A stretch of 34,918 bases of DNA from JAOZTV01 sp965371805 (GTDB lineage: Bacteria > Acidobacteriota > Aminicenantia > UBA2199), in contig CBDUZW010000059.1 of NCBI GenBank assembly GCA_965371805.1, positions 1-34,918 of the forward strand, in the 5' to 3' direction. Positions 24,616 through 33,049 of the stretch are shown piece by piece. A program made the translations under genes and the position numbers. Numbering within the stretch: position 1 is the first letter of the stretch; each line of letters opens with the position of its first letter. The notes beneath the pieces were generated by a model. That model was given only the letters and a program-made list of their open reading frames with translations, did not search any database and had not been told where the DNA came from.

Positions 24616-25451
24616 AATGAAACTCCATCCATAAAACCTTTCGGTCTTTTGATTTCATTTATTTGTATAAGATTTAGACCCTCCAGGTCTTCTTTCATGT
24701 TTTCACAATTAAGATTAGAGTTATTTTTAAAAAGTGAATAAGATTTTGAGTCCACATTATAGCTGGTTTTAATATAGTTTATAGTTTTTTCTATTTCCTG
24801 AACTAATTCTTCCTTATTTAGAAAGTTAAATTTTCTTACATAAAATGGGATTAGTTTATTTTGGAATAAAATAGTTGCAGAATTCCCCCATAACTCAATG
24901 AAAAAATCAGGAGTGTTCTTTGATATGAAAAACTTCCTTAATGGATTTTTATAGTTATATAATATATTTATTAATTCAATTGTTGAACTTCCGCAATATG
25001 CCTGTTTCACACCTGTATTGTAGAAAAAAGTGTCAATTGTTTTTTTAACTTCTTTTCTGAGTAAAACTGACAAAATATATTCAGAATTCAAAATATAGTA
25101 TTGGTGTATATAGAGTTTCTGGTCTTCCGGGAAGATCCTCTCAATTCTCCAATTTACTATTTCTTCAAGTTTTTTTTTATTAAAAGGAATTTTTTCGAAT
25201 TTGAGTATATTTAAAACAAAAAAGGATGAATTTAAAACTATTCCTGTTGGTTGAGACATTAAAATATTTCTTATTTCCGATAATTCATTATCTTGAATAT
25301 CCTTATTATTTTCAGAATTTAATGAGATATTGTAAATAGTCCCTTCTTGAACAAACTTTTTTTTATCTTTTTTCTTAATATATAGATAGTCATTTCCTGC
25401 AAAGATGAATTGCTCAGGCATACTGTATTTAGCAAACATTTTTATTTCCAT
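24612..25451 (-). CDS. pilM: degenerate PilM/GspL-like cytoplasmic assembly protein
   Basis: The 279-residue soluble protein lies exactly where PilM is expected, between the ATPase gene and pilN. Scattered features fit a divergent actin-like PilM/GspL fold: EEIVNWRIERIFPED (about residues 91-105) is a good match to the family helix, and a later strand-helix region IELWGNSATILFQNKLI precedes EELVQEIEKTINYI. The N-terminal phosphate-binding motif of PilM (GLDIGSSSVK-like) is not visible and the protein is some 70 residues shorter than usual, so nucleotide binding may be lost. ATG 25451 overlaps the ATPase gene by 10 bp; ATG 25439 is an alternative. Confidence 0.75.
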   Translation of the reverse strand: MEIKMFAKYSMPEQFIFAGNDYLYIKKKDKKKFVQEGTIYNISLNSENNKDIQDNELSEIRNILMSQPTGIVLNSSFFVLNILKFEKIPFNKKKLEEIVNWRIERIFPEDQKLYIHQYYILNSEYILSVLLRKEVKKTIDTFFYNTGVKQAYCGSSTIELINILYNYKNPLRKFFISKNTPDFFIELWGNSATILFQNKLIPFYVRKFNFLNKEELVQEIEKTINYIKTSYNVDSKSYSLFKNNSNLNCENMKEDLEGLNLIQINEIKRPKGFMDGVSL

Positions 25452-26971
25452 TCTTTAACTGTAACTCTATTCAATTCCTCAATTGATGTCAAGCCATTTT
25501 TGACTTTTTCTATTCCATTTCTTCTAATTGTTTTCATTCCCGAGGCCATCGCGACTTTTTTAATTTCTGATGTTGGTTTTTGAGCCAATATCATTTCTTT
25601 GATCTCATCATTCAGTTCTAAAATTTCTCCAATTGCTATTCTTCCTGAATATCCAGTAGTCAGGCATTCCTGACATCCAACAGGTTCAAATATTTTCATG
25701 CCTAATTCTTCTTTTTCGATTCTACTATATTCGAACATTTCATATGATGGTACTATTTCTTTTTTGCATCTTGTACATAATTTTCTAACCAGCCTTTGAG
25801 CAGCAATACAATTTAAACTTGAAATAAAACTATAAACATCTACTCCCATATGAATAAAACGCCCCAGAACATCAAAGACATTATTAGCATGTACAGTTGT
25901 AAATACAAGATGTCCAGTTAGTGCAGATTGTATTGCAATCTGTGCTGTTTCGGAATCACGTATTTCTCCAACCATAATTTTATCCGGATCATGTCTTAGA
26001 ATTGAACGAAGTCCTTTAGCAAAGGTTAAGCCTTTCTTTTCATTTACCGGTATTTGTGTGATGTCATCTATCTGGTATTCAACTGGGTCTTCAATAGTTA
26101 TGATTTTATCCTCAGAACTTTTTATTTCATTTAATGCAGCATAAAGCGTAGTCGTTTTTCCACTCCCGGTAGGTCCGGTTACAAGAAACATTCCATACGG
26201 CTGTCTTATATAATAATTAATTTTCTTAACTAATTCATCTGTGAAGCCTAATGCTTTTAAACTTAATTCTTTCAAGTTTTCAGTTATCATTTCTCTATCA
26301 AGGATTCTGATTACTGCATTTTCTCCATAAACTGCCGGCATAATTGAAACACGGAAATCAATAGTTTTTTTATTTAGAGTAAGTCTGAATCTTCCATCCT
26401 GAGGAATTCGTCTTTCAGCAATATCAAGATCTGATATTACTTTTAATCTGGTGATCAGAGAGGAATGATTAGAAATATCCAGGGGTTCCATAAATCTGTT
26501 CAAGATTCCATCTATTCTAAATTTTACAATAACAGATTTACTTGAAACTTCTATATGGATATCAGATGATTTTCTACTAACGGCTGAGAAAATAATATTG
26601 TTTAAAAGTTTTGCAATTGAGTCATCCTCATCAGTAATCGATTCAATAGTAAGCGCATCTTTGTCATCAATTTCTTTAATATCTTTCTTCTGTAAAAATG
26701 AGCTGGTTTTATCCTTTATTATTTTTTGATAGATATCACCTTTTTTGAGAATTTTCTCTATTTCGTCTTTTTCAACCTTGACTGAAACAATTTTGCATCC
26801 AGCATAATTCTCAATCATAGATATTTTATCCAGATTTTCCGGATCATTTGTAATGATTTTTATTACATTATTTTCTTTGCTGATTGGAAAGAAATGGTTT
26901 TTAATAAGAAATTCCGGTGGAAATTTTAAGAGTAAATCATAATCTATCTTTATTTTTGTTAAATCCATCAT
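25442..26971 (-). CDS. GspE/PilB-family assembly ATPase
   Basis: This hexameric ATPase powers pilus or pseudopilus polymerisation. The 509-residue product has a short N-terminal domain (about 1-70, LLLKFPPEFLIKNHFFPIS), the NTD2 domain (IHIEVSSKSVIVKFRIDG), Walker A GPTGSGKTTTLYA (about 263-275), the Asp box and Walker B ITIEDPVEYQ and GEIRDSETAQIAIQSALTGH, the His box VFTTVHANN, and a CxxC...CxxC zinc module (CTRC, then CQEC) as in GspE/PilB. It is therefore an assembly ATPase, not PilT. It starts ATGATG and overlaps gspF by ATGA. Confidence 0.94.
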   Translation of the reverse strand: MMDLTKIKIDYDLLLKFPPEFLIKNHFFPISKENNVIKIITNDPENLDKISMIENYAGCKIVSVKVEKDEIEKILKKGDIYQKIIKDKTSSFLQKKDIKEIDDKDALTIESITDEDDSIAKLLNNIIFSAVSRKSSDIHIEVSSKSVIVKFRIDGILNRFMEPLDISNHSSLITRLKVISDLDIAERRIPQDGRFRLTLNKKTIDFRVSIMPAVYGENAVIRILDREMITENLKELSLKALGFTDELVKKINYYIRQPYGMFLVTGPTGSGKTTTLYAALNEIKSSEDKIITIEDPVEYQIDDITQIPVNEKKGLTFAKGLRSILRHDPDKIMVGEIRDSETAQIAIQSALTGHLVFTTVHANNVFDVLGRFIHMGVDVYSFISSLNCIAAQRLVRKLCTRCKKEIVPSYEMFEYSRIEKEELGMKIFEPVGCQECLTTGYSGRIAIGEILELNDEIKEMILAQKPTSEIKKVAMASGMKTIRRNGIEKVKNGLTSIEELNRVTVKEWK

Positions 26972-28173
26972 TGTATAACCCTCATTGTATTAAAAATAGG
27001 CAGATATATAGATATAAGCATAAAAGTAACAACGCTGCCAAGTATTACTATCATTATAGGTTCTATTAAAGAAATAAAGGAGTTGATCTTTGTATCTATT
27101 GTTGTTTCAAAAAAATCTGCATTTTTGTTTAGTATTTCTGAAAGATTTCCTGAGGAGTCACCAATCTGTACAACTTCTTTCATAATTCCAGGTACTAAAT
27201 CTATCTCTCTAATTGTTGCAGACAAAAGATTTCCTTCAGTTATTTTTCCAGGTACATCTTTGAATTTTGAATGAATGTATTTATTTGAAAAGACATCAAT
27301 AGCATATTTGCTTGATTCAGGAATTGGAATACCCCCTGAAATCAAAATAGCTAGAGTTCTAGAAAAAACGGCAAGAGCATTTTGCAAAATTATATCTCCA
27401 ATAAAAGGGATCATTAATATTGCTCTGTGAAAAATTATCAATTTTGTATATTTTTCTAATATTTTTATACAAAAATAGAACCCGGTAACCAGGATAAAAA
27501 AATATATATAATTTGCCTGTAGTATTTCTGATACTTTAATGAAAAAAAGTGTTATTCCTGGTAGTTTAGAGTCAAAGCTATTATAAAAACCTGCAAAACT
27601 AGGTATTACAAAGGTCATAACTATAAAAACCATGGCTATCATAAAAACAAAAAGTACGATAGGGTATGAAAGGCTTGAGTAGGTTTTTCTCTTTAGAGTA
27701 GTTATTTTCTCGGTATATATATTAAACTTTTCAAGTATAGGAATAAGGTTTCCACTCTTTTCGCCCGCTAGTAAAGATGCTTTGTAAATTTTTATAAAAG
27801 GAATATTCGGAGAATTAAATGCATCAGAGATAGATACACCGTTTGTGATATCTGATTCAGCTTTAATTAATACTTCTTTGAATGCAGAAGAAGCCATTTC
27901 AGAAAGAATTACTTGAAGTGCTTTGATAAATGATGTTCCAGACCTTAGAAGTATTACTAATTTCTGATTGAATAATATGAATTCAGATGTTTTGATTTTT
28001 GCATTAAGCTGTATAGATGTATTTAGAAAGTCTGAAAATGATCTTCTGATAGAGATAATTCTTTCATCTCTCCCGGAATAGTTTTTGATTAATTCATTTT
28101 TGCTTTTGGAATAGAGAAGTTTTATGTTAATATCACCTTTATCATTGATTAAAGTACATTTATAGTATGGCAT
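26968..28173 (-). CDS. GspF/PilC-family inner-membrane platform protein
   Basis: The 401-residue product has the two repeated GspF domains: the first begins near FILFNQKLVILLRSGTSFIK (about 66-85) with LAGEKSGNLIPILEKF, the second near FSRTLAILISGGIPIPES (about 269-286) with VQIGDSSGNLSEIL. Three transmembrane helices are visible, about 170-192, 220-240 and 372-393. The cytoplasmic domains contact the GspE ring. The ATG follows the serS stop directly (TAA then ATG), so the pilus genes are translated from the serS transcript. Confidence 0.93.
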   Translation of the reverse strand: MPYYKCTLINDKGDINIKLLYSKSKNELIKNYSGRDERIISIRRSFSDFLNTSIQLNAKIKTSEFILFNQKLVILLRSGTSFIKALQVILSEMASSAFKEVLIKAESDITNGVSISDAFNSPNIPFIKIYKASLLAGEKSGNLIPILEKFNIYTEKITTLKRKTYSSLSYPIVLFVFMIAMVFIVMTFVIPSFAGFYNSFDSKLPGITLFFIKVSEILQANYIYFFILVTGFYFCIKILEKYTKLIIFHRAILMIPFIGDIILQNALAVFSRTLAILISGGIPIPESSKYAIDVFSNKYIHSKFKDVPGKITEGNLLSATIREIDLVPGIMKEVVQIGDSSGNLSEILNKNADFFETTIDTKINSFISLIEPIMIVILGSVVTFMLISIYLPIFNTMRVIQ

Positions 28174-29439
28174 TTAAAGGTAATCTTTATTGTTAAATTT
28201 ATCTTTCAATATCTGAGGGATCTTTATCTTTCCACTCTCAGTCTGATAGTTTTCCATTATTGCAGCAACAGTTCGTCCAAGGGCCAGTCCTGATCCATTT
28301 AAGGTATGCAGAAAATCTTTTTTATTTTCACTGTTTTTATATTTGATCCTGGCTCTTCTAGCCTGAAAACTTTCAAAATTTGAACAGGATGATATTTCAA
28401 CAAAATTATTTCTTTCGGGCATCCATACTTCTATGTCATATGTCTTTGCTGAAGAAAAAGATGTATCTCCACTACATAATTGAACTACTCTATAATGTAG
28501 GTCAAGTTTTTGAAGTATCAGCTCTGCATTTCTTGTAAGTGATTCAAGTTCGTTATATGAATTTTCGGGAGAACAGAATTTTAAGAGTTCGACTTTATTA
28601 AACTGATGCTGTCTTATTATTCCTCTTATATCCTTTCCATGTGAACCAGCTTCGCTTCTGAAACATGGAGTATAGGCGACATACTTTATTGGAAGGTTTT
28701 CTTCAGATATTATTTCATCTCTATGTATATTTGTCAGGGGAACCTCTGCAGTTGGCACAAGATATAGGTTATTGTCTTCAATTTTATATAGATCATCTTT
28801 AAACTTAGGAAGGTTTCCGGTGCCAATCAAACTCTTTTCATTTACAAGAAAAGGAGGTAGTACTTCAACATATCCATTTTCTTCAGTATGCGTTTCCAAC
28901 ATTAGATTTATCAGCAATCTTTCAAGTTTTGCAAGAGTACCTGTAGATAAAGAAAATCTGGCTCCAGAGATTTTTGTTGCTCTTCTTATATCCAGGAACT
29001 CATTTTTTTCACCAAGTTCCCAATGAGGTAGAGGATCAAATTTAAATTCAGGCTTTTTTCCCCATGTTCTGATCAGAATATTATCCTTTTCGTTTTTACC
29101 CAATGGGACACTTTCATGAATAATATTTGGGATACCAAGGATGATATTATTGAATTCTCGCTCCAGATCTTCAAGCGTTTTGTTTATTTCCTCAATTTTT
29201 TTAGATAATGTAATTGACTGATTTTTTAAATCACTGATATCCTCTTTATTTCTTGCTCTTACACCAATGTCTTTTGCAATCTTATTTTTTTCGCTTTTAA
29301 GTTTTTCTATCTCAGTAATTTGAAATCTTCTCTCTTTATCCAATTCTAAAAAATGATCTGAATCAAATGTAACACCTTTTGCTAAAGCCTTTCTTTCTAC
29401 AGTTTTAATATTTTCTCTTATATAGTTAATGTCCAGCAT
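28174..29439 (-). CDS. serS: seryl-tRNA synthetase
   Basis: The enzyme charges tRNA-Ser. The 421-residue product has the N-terminal long coiled-coil arm (about 28-105) that holds the tRNA-Ser variable arm, and the class II core with VPTAEVPLTN, motif 2 CFRSEAGSHGKDIRGIIRQHQF and motif 3 NGSGLALGRTVAAIMEN (quoted in part). EISSCSNFESFQARRARIKY is the family signature. Length is normal. It is the first gene of the pilus assembly operon, an unusual pairing. There is no Shine-Dalgarno; the promoter -10 ends exactly six bases before the ATG, implying a leaderless mRNA. Confidence 0.97.
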   Translation of the reverse strand: MLDINYIRENIKTVERKALAKGVTFDSDHFLELDKERRFQITEIEKLKSEKNKIAKDIGVRARNKEDISDLKNQSITLSKKIEEINKTLEDLEREFNNIILGIPNIIHESVPLGKNEKDNILIRTWGKKPEFKFDPLPHWELGEKNEFLDIRRATKISGARFSLSTGTLAKLERLLINLMLETHTEENGYVEVLPPFLVNEKSLIGTGNLPKFKDDLYKIEDNNLYLVPTAEVPLTNIHRDEIISEENLPIKYVAYTPCFRSEAGSHGKDIRGIIRQHQFNKVELLKFCSPENSYNELESLTRNAELILQKLDLHYRVVQLCSGDTSFSSAKTYDIEVWMPERNNFVEISSCSNFESFQARRARIKYKNSENKKDFLHTLNGSGLALGRTVAAIMENYQTESGKIKIPQILKDKFNNKDYL

Positions 29440-29445
29440 ATAATA

Positions 29446-29474
29446 ATTATATCATATAGATACTTTGTGTGCAA
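29446..29474 (-). promoter_or_regulatory. strong leaderless-type promoter of the serS-pilus operon
   Basis: On the minus strand, TTGCAC (29474-29469), 17 bp, a perfect TATAAT (29451-29446) with extended TG at the right place (TGATATAAT), then TATTAT and the ATG at 29439. A run of T flanks the -35 upstream like an UP element. The expected transcription start is the A of the start codon. Confidence 0.7.
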
Positions 29475-29506
29475 AAAAAAAAAAATGATTTTTTAACGAT
29501 ATACTA

Positions 29507-29535
29507 TTGACAATTTTTGTAATGTTAAGTATTAT
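29507..29535 (+). promoter_or_regulatory. putative promoter of rex
   Basis: A perfect TTGACA (29507-29512), 17 bp, TATTAT (29530-29535, 5/6). The leader of about 50 nt contains CAAGGAG before the ATG, so this gene uses conventional initiation in contrast to the divergent serS. No clear Rex operator palindrome is seen. Confidence 0.65.
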
Positions 29536-29590
29536 ATTGTTTAAGATTTAATTATTTAAAGTTTGATAGTTATTTCAAGGAGATAAGAGG

Positions 29591-30277
29591 ATGATTGAAA
29601 AAAAAATATCTAAGAGTGATAAAATAAAAAAAATTAGTTTAAGGGTAATAAGAAGAATTTCATTTTATTATGAAGCTCTATTAAAACTCCAACTTGATGA
29701 AAATGATTATATTTCTTCAAAAAGCTTAGAGGAAGTTACAGGTGTATCATGTAATCAGATAAGACAGGATTTTTTTTATCTTGGGATTTCTATTGGAAAA
29801 CAGAAAAAAGGGTATCAGGTAAAAAAGCTCTTTGTAGAATTAAAAGGAGTGCTCTCAGTAGACAAAGGAGCAAAAGTAATTGTAATCGGAGCCGGTCGTC
29901 TTGGAAGAGCTCTCTCAGAATATAAACTTTTTAAAGTTAGAAATATCTTTGTTTCCGCATTATTTGATAATAAGAAAGAGTTGATTGGAGAGAGTGTTGA
30001 AGTAAAGGGAATGACCGCACCTATTCTTGATATAAAGGAATTGAGCAGTTTTTTAAAAGATAATACTGATATTAAAATTGCTCTTCTTGCTGTACCTGAG
30101 TCAGTTGCTCAAGATATGCTTGACCAATTAATTGAACTGGGTATTAAAGGAATTGTTAATTTCGCTCCAAAAATTTTAAGGCTGCCTAAAGATGCAAAAA
30201 ATATTTATCTTGTAAATGATTGTATCGGGGCTTCATTATATAAAATAGTCTATCAGATATATCAACAGGGTGAATAA
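29591..30277 (+). CDS. rex: redox-sensing transcriptional repressor Rex
   Basis: Rex senses the NADH/NAD+ ratio and represses fermentation and respiration genes when NADH is low. The 228-residue product has a winged-helix domain (about 14-80; YISSKSLEEVTGVSCNQIRQD includes the recognition helix), a Rossmann domain with VIVIGAGRLGRALSEY (about 96-110), a domain-swap helix at the end (IGASLYKIVYQIYQQGE) and the SALFDNKKELIG strand. The length is standard for Rex. It has its own promoter and a good ribosome site. Possible targets nearby include the ferredoxin- and flavin-linked iorAB and etfBA genes, but no operator was recognised. Confidence 0.93.
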   Translation: MIEKKISKSDKIKKISLRVIRRISFYYEALLKLQLDENDYISSKSLEEVTGVSCNQIRQDFFYLGISIGKQKKGYQVKKLFVELKGVLSVDKGAKVIVIGAGRLGRALSEYKLFKVRNIFVSALFDNKKELIGESVEVKGMTAPILDIKELSSFLKDNTDIKIALLAVPESVAQDMLDQLIELGIKGIVNFAPKILRLPKDAKNIYLVNDCIGASLYKIVYQIYQQGE

Positions 30278-30309
30278 AGAATATTTGTTTTTGCAATTAG
30301 CTCTTAGCT

Positions 30310-30471
30310 CTATTTTGAATTTAGATTATACCTAAATTGATCGATTCTTTCGGCGAATAGATCAAAGCTTGTTGCACCATAAGGGTTTCCAAAAATCCTC
30401 AATGTACTCATTAGTACATTTACGGTTTTTGTAAACCTTCTGGCAACAACATTCTTAATCTCTTCATCCAA
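30310..30471 (-). CDS. short ORF or repeat-encoded peptide downstream of the M16 gene
   Basis: The frame directly continues that of the M16 gene after its TGA. From TTG 30471 it encodes 53 residues (DEEIKNVVARRFTKTV, NVLMSTLRIFGNPYGATSFD, LFAERIDQFRYNLNSK) to a TAG at 30312-30310. There is no good ribosome site and no ATG at its start. The central codons form an extended inverted repeat, so the open frame may be a by-product of a repeat element rather than a gene. No family is recognised. Confidence 0.25.
   Translation of the reverse strand: MDEEIKNVVARRFTKTVNVLMSTLRIFGNPYGATSFDLFAERIDQFRYNLNSK
30339..30363. repeat. short imperfect hairpin next to the large inverted repeat
   Basis: GATCGATTC (30339-30347) pairs with GAATAGATC (30355-30363), eight pairs and one mismatch, loop of seven (TTTCGGC). 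It lies six bases from the larger 81-nt hairpin and may be part of the same element. It has no T-run to suggest a terminator. Confidence 0.45.
30369..30449. repeat. 81-nt imperfect inverted repeat (candidate dispersed palindromic element)
   Basis: The arms pair as TTGTTGC (30369-30375) with GCAACAA (30443-30449), AAGGGTTT (30381-30388) with AAACCTT (30433-30439, one bulge), CAAAAA (30390-30395) with TTTTTG (30426-30431), CC with GG, and ATGTAC (30402-30407) with GTACAT (30414-30419) around the loop TCATTA. About 30 base pairs with small bulges. It lies in the convergent gap between rex and the M16 gene. No flanking T-run, so it is not a classic terminator. Confidence 0.65.
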
Positions 30472-30480
30472 AACAATCGC

Positions 30481-31734
30481 TCAACTTAGATTATAATTTT
30501 TTTTTGAATATTCAGTATTTCCATAATAAAATATCGTATGTTCAGAAATGTTCAGTACGGTATTAAATATTTTATTAATATCTTCTTTCTTTAGATCCTG
30601 AATTATTTTTATTATCTCTTTAATCTCTAAAGGTTTATTATTATACATTTCCTGGCTTACGATAAACTGCATTCTTGTTGTATTACTTTCAAGGCCAAGA
30701 ATTACTGATGATTTTATATGATCTTTTGACCTCTCTAACTCTGCATCTGTAATTCCGAATTCCTTTAGTGACAATAATTCTTCTTTGACAGCATTTAGAT
30801 ATTCGGTTACTTTTTTGGGCTTGATAATTGAATAGATGATCAAAATCCCATCCTCTACAAATGAATCTGGAAATGAGCTAATGGTATAGGCTAGGCCTTT
30901 TTCCTCTCTTATTTTTTGAAATAATCTTGAACTCATTCCTGAACCGAGAATATCATTTGCAACCATAAAACTAAATCGATGGGGTGAACTTGATGAAATT
31001 CCTCTAAACCCAATAATTGTATAGAGTTGATTAAGGTCCCGCTTTTTTAAAAATGAATTAAAACTCATTTCTGATTTTACAAAGGCCATTTTTTTTGCAT
31101 TTGAGTCAGGATATCCCTGAAATTTCTTATCTACAAGTTTCAATATATCTTTGTGTTTTATATTTCCTGAGAGCGACAAAACCAGGTTTTCTGGAGTATA
31201 TTTGCTTTTATAGAAATCAAAAACATCATCCCGATTCATATTTCCAACTGAAATTTTGGTGCCTGCAATTGGAAATCCAAGTGAACTATTTTTAAAAAAG
31301 TCTTCATAGAAAAGCTCAAATGAATGGGAGTCCGGACTATCTATAGATTCTTTAATCTCCTGAAGAATTACATTCTTTTCTTTTATGAATTCTTTTTCCG
31401 GAAAAGTTGAGTCCATTAGCATATCTGATAAGAGGGAAAATGTGTCTTTGAATTTTTCATCTATTGCTTTTATATAATACTGCGTGACTTCTTTACTTGT
31501 ATAGGCATTTAGGGATCCTCCAAGTCTATCACTCAACTCAGCAATCTCCCTTAAATCATAATGTTTGCTTCCCTTAAAAATCATATGCTCTATAAAATGA
31601 TGTATTCCTGAATTCTCTTTTGTCTCAGCCCTGGAACCGCTTTTTAATGTAAGACTCATTGCAAATGATGGTAATTGAGGGTTATAATAACTCAAAATCG
31701 TTAGTCCTGATCTATGTATAGTTTTTTCTAACAT
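30481..31734 (-). CDS. M16-family zinc peptidase (processing-peptidase/PqqL-like)
   Basis: The 417-residue product has the inverted zinc motif HFIEHMIFKGS (HxxEH, about residues 46-50), with the downstream acidic ligand in the ELSDRLGGSLNAYTSKE to EIKESIDSPDS region, followed by the inactive second half with the ENLVLSLSGNIKH and GLAYTISSFPDSF blocks, including the R/Y-type region seen in bacterial homologues of mitochondrial processing peptidase. No signal peptide, so it is probably cytoplasmic. CGGAGA precedes the ATG. The gene lies 13 bp after the uridine methyltransferase gene, probably in one operon. Substrate unknown. Confidence 0.93.
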   Translation of the reverse strand: MLEKTIHRSGLTILSYYNPQLPSFAMSLTLKSGSRAETKENSGIHHFIEHMIFKGSKHYDLREIAELSDRLGGSLNAYTSKEVTQYYIKAIDEKFKDTFSLLSDMLMDSTFPEKEFIKEKNVILQEIKESIDSPDSHSFELFYEDFFKNSSLGFPIAGTKISVGNMNRDDVFDFYKSKYTPENLVLSLSGNIKHKDILKLVDKKFQGYPDSNAKKMAFVKSEMSFNSFLKKRDLNQLYTIIGFRGISSSSPHRFSFMVANDILGSGMSSRLFQKIREEKGLAYTISSFPDSFVEDGILIIYSIIKPKKVTEYLNAVKEELLSLKEFGITDAELERSKDHIKSSVILGLESNTTRMQFIVSQEMYNNKPLEIKEIIKIIQDLKKEDINKIFNTVLNISEHTIFYYGNTEYSKKNYNLS

Positions 31735-31747
31735 TTTTTCTCCGTTT

Positions 31748-32941
31748 TTACTTTAACAGTTCATTTTTTTTAAATACAGATAATATTTCAATGTGAGGGG
31801 TTTGAGGAAACAGATCAATTAGAGCGAGTTTGCTTATTGAATATCCACTATCTCTTAATATTTTTGAATCCCTTGCAAATGTAGCAGAAGAACAGGATAT
31901 ATATATTAATTGTTTATATTTAAATCTAATAATATTGCCAATAACAATTTTTGATAATCCTGATCGTGGAGGGTCAACAATTATTATATCTGCATGAGTA
32001 AAATTAAATTTATCAACATTTTTGTTTACAAATTTTGCTTTAGGGAAGGATTTTTTTGCTAATTCTATTGATTCAGAATGACTTTCAACTGCAATAACAT
32101 TTTTTGCAAATTTTAAGAGCAGAGGAATAAAAAAACCGACTCCAGAATAAAGGTCAATAGCTGTTTCAGACAAAAAAAGATTTTCTTCTACAAAATTTAA
32201 CATATTTTCAAATTGAAATTTATTGACTTGAAAAAAAGTTGATGCTTTAATCTGGTAATTAAAATTTTTTATTTTTAATTTTACCAGTTTTTCGTTATTT
32301 CCTTTCCAGGAATATTGAATGTTTTCAAAATCATTCAGTATCTCTTCTTGAATAGTTTTTGGTGGATGTGAAAGATTTGAAGAAATATTTTTTTTTATAT
32401 TTCTCTCATCTAATAAAATATCCTGTTGGAAAAAAAATGGGGGATTTTTTTGTGTATTCCATTTCAATAAATAATCATTCATTTCATCAGAAAATAACAG
32501 GCATTTATTTATTGGAACTATACTATGTGTTCCTTTCTTTATAAATCCGATTTTTCCATTGTCATCTGCTTTTAATCTCCCTCTTATACGATATCCATAA
32601 GGTGGTGATTCAATAAATCTGTCTGGATTTATATCTAAATCTCCAATTCTTTTCATATCATCTCGAAATATATCAGTTTTGATCTTTTTTTGATGGTCAT
32701 AATTTATATGCTGAAAAATACAACCACCGCATTTTCCAAATAGTTTACATTCAGGAATTTTTCTAAATTCAGACGGAGTAATTATTTTTAATGTTTCTCC
32801 CCAATATATTCCTTTAGCCTTATCTTTTATGGAGTACTCGACCTCTTCACCAGGGAGGACATAGTTTAAAAAAATTACTTTGTTTTTATCACGGATTATT
32901 CCCCAACCGCCGTTAACTATTTTTTCAACTATTCCAATCAT
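31748..32941 (-). CDS. rlmD: RNA m5U methyltransferase of the RlmD/TrmA family with an iron-sulfur cluster
   Basis: The 397-residue product has an N-terminal TRAM domain (about 1-55), a [4Fe-4S] site with Cys in ECKLFGKCGGC plus a later Cys in NKCLLF, and a C-terminal SAM-binding domain with DLYSGVGFF, ADIIIVDPPRSGL and the catalytic-nucleophile block YISCSSATFARDSKIL. The cluster points to the 23S rRNA m5U enzymes (RlmD/RlmC/RlmCD) rather than TrmA; which uridine is modified cannot be told. There is no Shine-Dalgarno. TTTAAA lies six bases before the ATG but no -35 is seen, so leaderless initiation is only possible. Confidence 0.88.
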   Translation of the reverse strand: MIGIVEKIVNGGWGIIRDKNKVIFLNYVLPGEEVEYSIKDKAKGIYWGETLKIITPSEFRKIPECKLFGKCGGCIFQHINYDHQKKIKTDIFRDDMKRIGDLDINPDRFIESPPYGYRIRGRLKADDNGKIGFIKKGTHSIVPINKCLLFSDEMNDYLLKWNTQKNPPFFFQQDILLDERNIKKNISSNLSHPPKTIQEEILNDFENIQYSWKGNNEKLVKLKIKNFNYQIKASTFFQVNKFQFENMLNFVEENLFLSETAIDLYSGVGFFIPLLLKFAKNVIAVESHSESIELAKKSFPKAKFVNKNVDKFNFTHADIIIVDPPRSGLSKIVIGNIIRFKYKQLIYISCSSATFARDSKILRDSGYSISKLALIDLFPQTPHIEILSVFKKNELLK

Positions 32942-32976
32942 TTTAACTTTAAACCAAAAACATCATATTTAAAGAT

Positions 32977-33004
32977 AAAGGGCAGATCATGTTATCTGCC
33001 CTTT
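32977..33004 (-). terminator. hairpin terminator after the etfBA operon
   Basis: An 11-bp perfect stem (AAAGGGCAGAT at 32977-32987 with ATCTGCCCTTT at 32994-33004) with a 6-nt loop, 46 bp after the etfA stop. On the minus strand the 3' arm ends in TTT and continues ATCTTT, a moderate U-tract. It separates etfBA from the rlmD gene. Confidence 0.7.
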
Positions 33005-33049
33005 TACTATGAAACAATAAAGTTCTCAAAATTATTTAGTATTAACTTT

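Noticed and set aside
29486..29590. Rex autoregulatory operator upstream of rex
   Set aside because: I looked for a TTGTnA...TnACAA palindrome and saw only scattered half matches overlapping the promoter; not convincing by eye.
32942..32976. Leaderless promoter for the RlmD-type methyltransferase
   Set aside because: TTTAAA is six bases before the ATG, but the -35 position reads ATCTTT, with no match to the other cases.
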